Origin: Pseudoxanthomonas sp. | GTDB taxonomy: Bacteria > Pseudomonadota > Gammaproteobacteria > Xanthomonadales > Xanthomonadaceae | Direction of reading: 5' to 3' | Assembly: GCF_002863005.1 (NCBI RefSeq) | Contig: NZ_PKDG01000039.1 | Span: 1-44,747 of the forward strand | Length of the DNA stretch: 44,747 nucleotides | Position numbers and translations under genes: made by a program | The notes under the pieces: model-generated | What the model was told of the DNA's origin: nothing | Seen by the model: the letters and a program-made list of their open reading frames with translations, nothing else | Databases searched by the model: none | Shown here: one piece after another, positions 43,567 through 44,747 of the stretch | Numbering within the stretch: the stretch's first letter is position 1 | Layout of the letters: every line of letters begins with the position of its first letter

Positions 43567-44747
43567 ATGCTGGACGCCAATCTGAAGACGCAGCTGCAGG
43601 CCTACCTGGAAAAGGCCGTGCGCCCCATCCACATCACCGCGTTCCTGGACGACAGCGACGCCTCGGCCGAGCTGCAGTCCTTGCTGCGCGACCTGAAGGA
43701 GGTGTCGGACAGGATCAGCGTCACCGAGCAGCGTGGCGGCGAACGCACACCGTCCTTCTCGCTGACCTCGCCGGGCCACGACATCCACCTGACCTTCGCC
43801 GGCCTGCCGATGGGCCACGAGTTCACCTCGCTGGTGCTGGCACTGCTGCAGGTCGGCGGCCATCCGTCGAAACTCGCGCAGGACGTGATCGAACAGATCC
43901 GCTCGCTCGATGGCGAATACCGCTTCGAAACCTATTTCTCGCTGTCGTGCCAGAACTGCCCGGACGTCGTGCAGGCGCTGAACCTGATGGCGGTGCTGAA
44001 CCCGAAGATCCAGCACGTCGCCATCGACGGCGCGCTGTTCCAGCAGGAAGTCGAGCGGCGCGAAGTGATGTCGGTGCCGACGATCTTCCTCAACGGCGAG
44101 GTGTTCGGCGCCGGCCGCATGGGCGTGGAAGAAATCGTCGCCAAGCTCGACACCAACGCCGGCAAGCGCGATGCCGAGAAGATCAAGGCGAAGGCGCCCT
44201 ACGACGTGCTCGTCGTCGGCGGTGGCCCGGCCGGCGCCGCCGCCGCCATTTACGCTGCGCGCAAGGGCATCCGCACCGGCGTGGCGGCCGAACGCTTCGG
44301 CGGCCAGGTGCTGGACACGATGGCGATCGAGAACTTCATTTCCGTGCCGTATACCGAAGGCCCGAAGCTCGCCGCTGCGCTGGAGCAGCACGTCAAGGAC
44401 TACCAGGTCGACGTGATGAACCTGCAGCGCGCGGAGAAGCTCGTTCCCGCCGGACAGGACGGGCTGATTGAGGTACAGCTCGCCAACGGAGCCTCGCTGA
44501 AGTCGAAGACCTTGATCCTCTCCACCGGTGCCCGCTGGCGGCAGATGAACGTGCCCGGCGAGGACGAGTACCGCAACAAGGGCGTGGCCTACTGCCCGCA
44601 CTGCGACGGTCCGCTGTTCAAGGGCAAGCGCGTAGCGGTGATCGGCGGCGGCAACTCCGGCGTCGAGGCGGCGATCGACCTGGCCGGCATCGTCGCCCAC
44701 GTGACCCTGATCGAGTTCGACAGCCAACTGCGTGCCGACGATGTGTT
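43567..44747 (+). CDS. ahpF: alkyl hydroperoxide reductase subunit F, 3' end outside window
   Basis: The first 393 residues are present. The N-terminal twin thioredoxin-like domain has the redox pair Cys128-Cys131 in LSCQNCPD. The FAD-binding Rossmann loop lies in [14 protein letters not shown] near residue 220. The second redox pair is Cys343-Cys346 (YCPHCDGP), and [14 protein letters not shown] begins the NADH-binding domain. It passes electrons from NADH to AhpC. GGAG precedes the ATG. The full protein (about 520-530 aa) runs beyond the right edge. Confidence 0.97.
   Translation, partial: MLDANLKTQLQAYLEKAVRPIHITAFLDDSDASAELQSLLRDLKEVSDRISVTEQRGGERTPSFSLTSPGHDIHLTFAGLPMGHEFTSLVLALLQVGGHPSKLAQDVIEQIRSLDGEYRFETYFSLSCQNCPDVVQALNLMAVLNPKIQHVAIDGALFQQEVERREVMSVPTIFLNGEVFGAGRMGVEEIVAKLDTNAGKRDAEKIKAKAPYDVLVVGGGPAGAAAAIYAARKGIRTGVAAERFGGQVLDTMAIENFISVPYTEGPKLAAALEQHVKDYQVDVMNLQRAEKLVPAGQDGLIEVQLANGASLKSKTLILSTGARWRQMNVPGEDEYRNKGVAYCPHCDGPLFKGKRVAVIGGGNSGVEAAIDLAGIVAHVTLIEFDSQLRADDV

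Overview
The window is a G+C-rich gammaproteobacterial chromosome segment. Gene content and order point to the Xanthomonadaceae (Pseudoxanthomonas/Lysobacter/Stenotrophomonas group). The supporting features are the tRNA-Tyr-Gly-Thr cluster, the ychF-pth-rplY-prs-tRNA-Gln-ispE-lolB block diverging from hemA-prfA, the wrbA-DUF2069 pair, a split three-subunit transhydrogenase, a P-domain subtilase and REP-like palindromes. The genus is an inference from gene content, not from a search.

Layout: 1-7264 (minus) holds tRNA genes and housekeeping genes for translation (ychF, pth, rplY), PRPP and isoprenoid synthesis (prs, ispE) and lipoprotein sorting (lolB), followed by a TPR protein. 7333-12248 (plus) is a tight run: hemA, prfA, a GNAT, moaB, an XRE regulator, a PPK2 kinase and a secreted protein. 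12357-14469 (minus) is acyP, a TlpA-like lipoprotein and yihY in a chain of 4-nt overlaps. 14547-16685 (plus) is wrbA, DUF2069, a secreted protein and a half-length asparaginase. 16801-21509 (minus) holds a GNAT, an L,D-transpeptidase/M23 cell-wall pair, a DUF4287 protein and a large secreted subtilisin-like protease.

The most unusual part is about 21.85-24.78 kb. A 138-nt copy of the 3' end of ilvE (120/138 identical by hand alignment, with reading frame and stop codon kept) lies beside a terminator. It is separated from intact ilvE by three plus-strand genes: a small exported protein, a protein with a degenerate M23-like domain plus a peptidoglycan-binding domain, and a coiled-coil membrane protein. 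This looks like a cassette inserted at, or recombined into, the ilvE 3' end. The gene order recalls immunity/effector pairs of Xanthomonadales, but the usual XVIPCD secretion domain was not recognised.

24.6-32.1 kb holds ilvE, a SufT-like Fe-S maturation factor and the proton-translocating transhydrogenase. Its genes (pntAa ... pntAb, an unknown membrane gene, pntB) are split by an opposite-strand locus of an ECF sigma factor, a probable membrane anti-sigma factor, a DUF3106 protein and an Arg/Asp-repeat secreted protein. 32.2-36.9 kb holds two tandem DUF1631 paralogues. 37.0-39.1 kb holds a nitroreductase, a stand-alone 5'-3' exonuclease and a Nudix hydrolase. 39.1-42.4 kb (minus) holds a DUF4019-like protein, a dienelactone hydrolase, prolyl iminopeptidase and prmC. 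The window ends in the peroxide-defence genes ahpC and ahpF (truncated), preceded by a well-spaced OxyR-type site.
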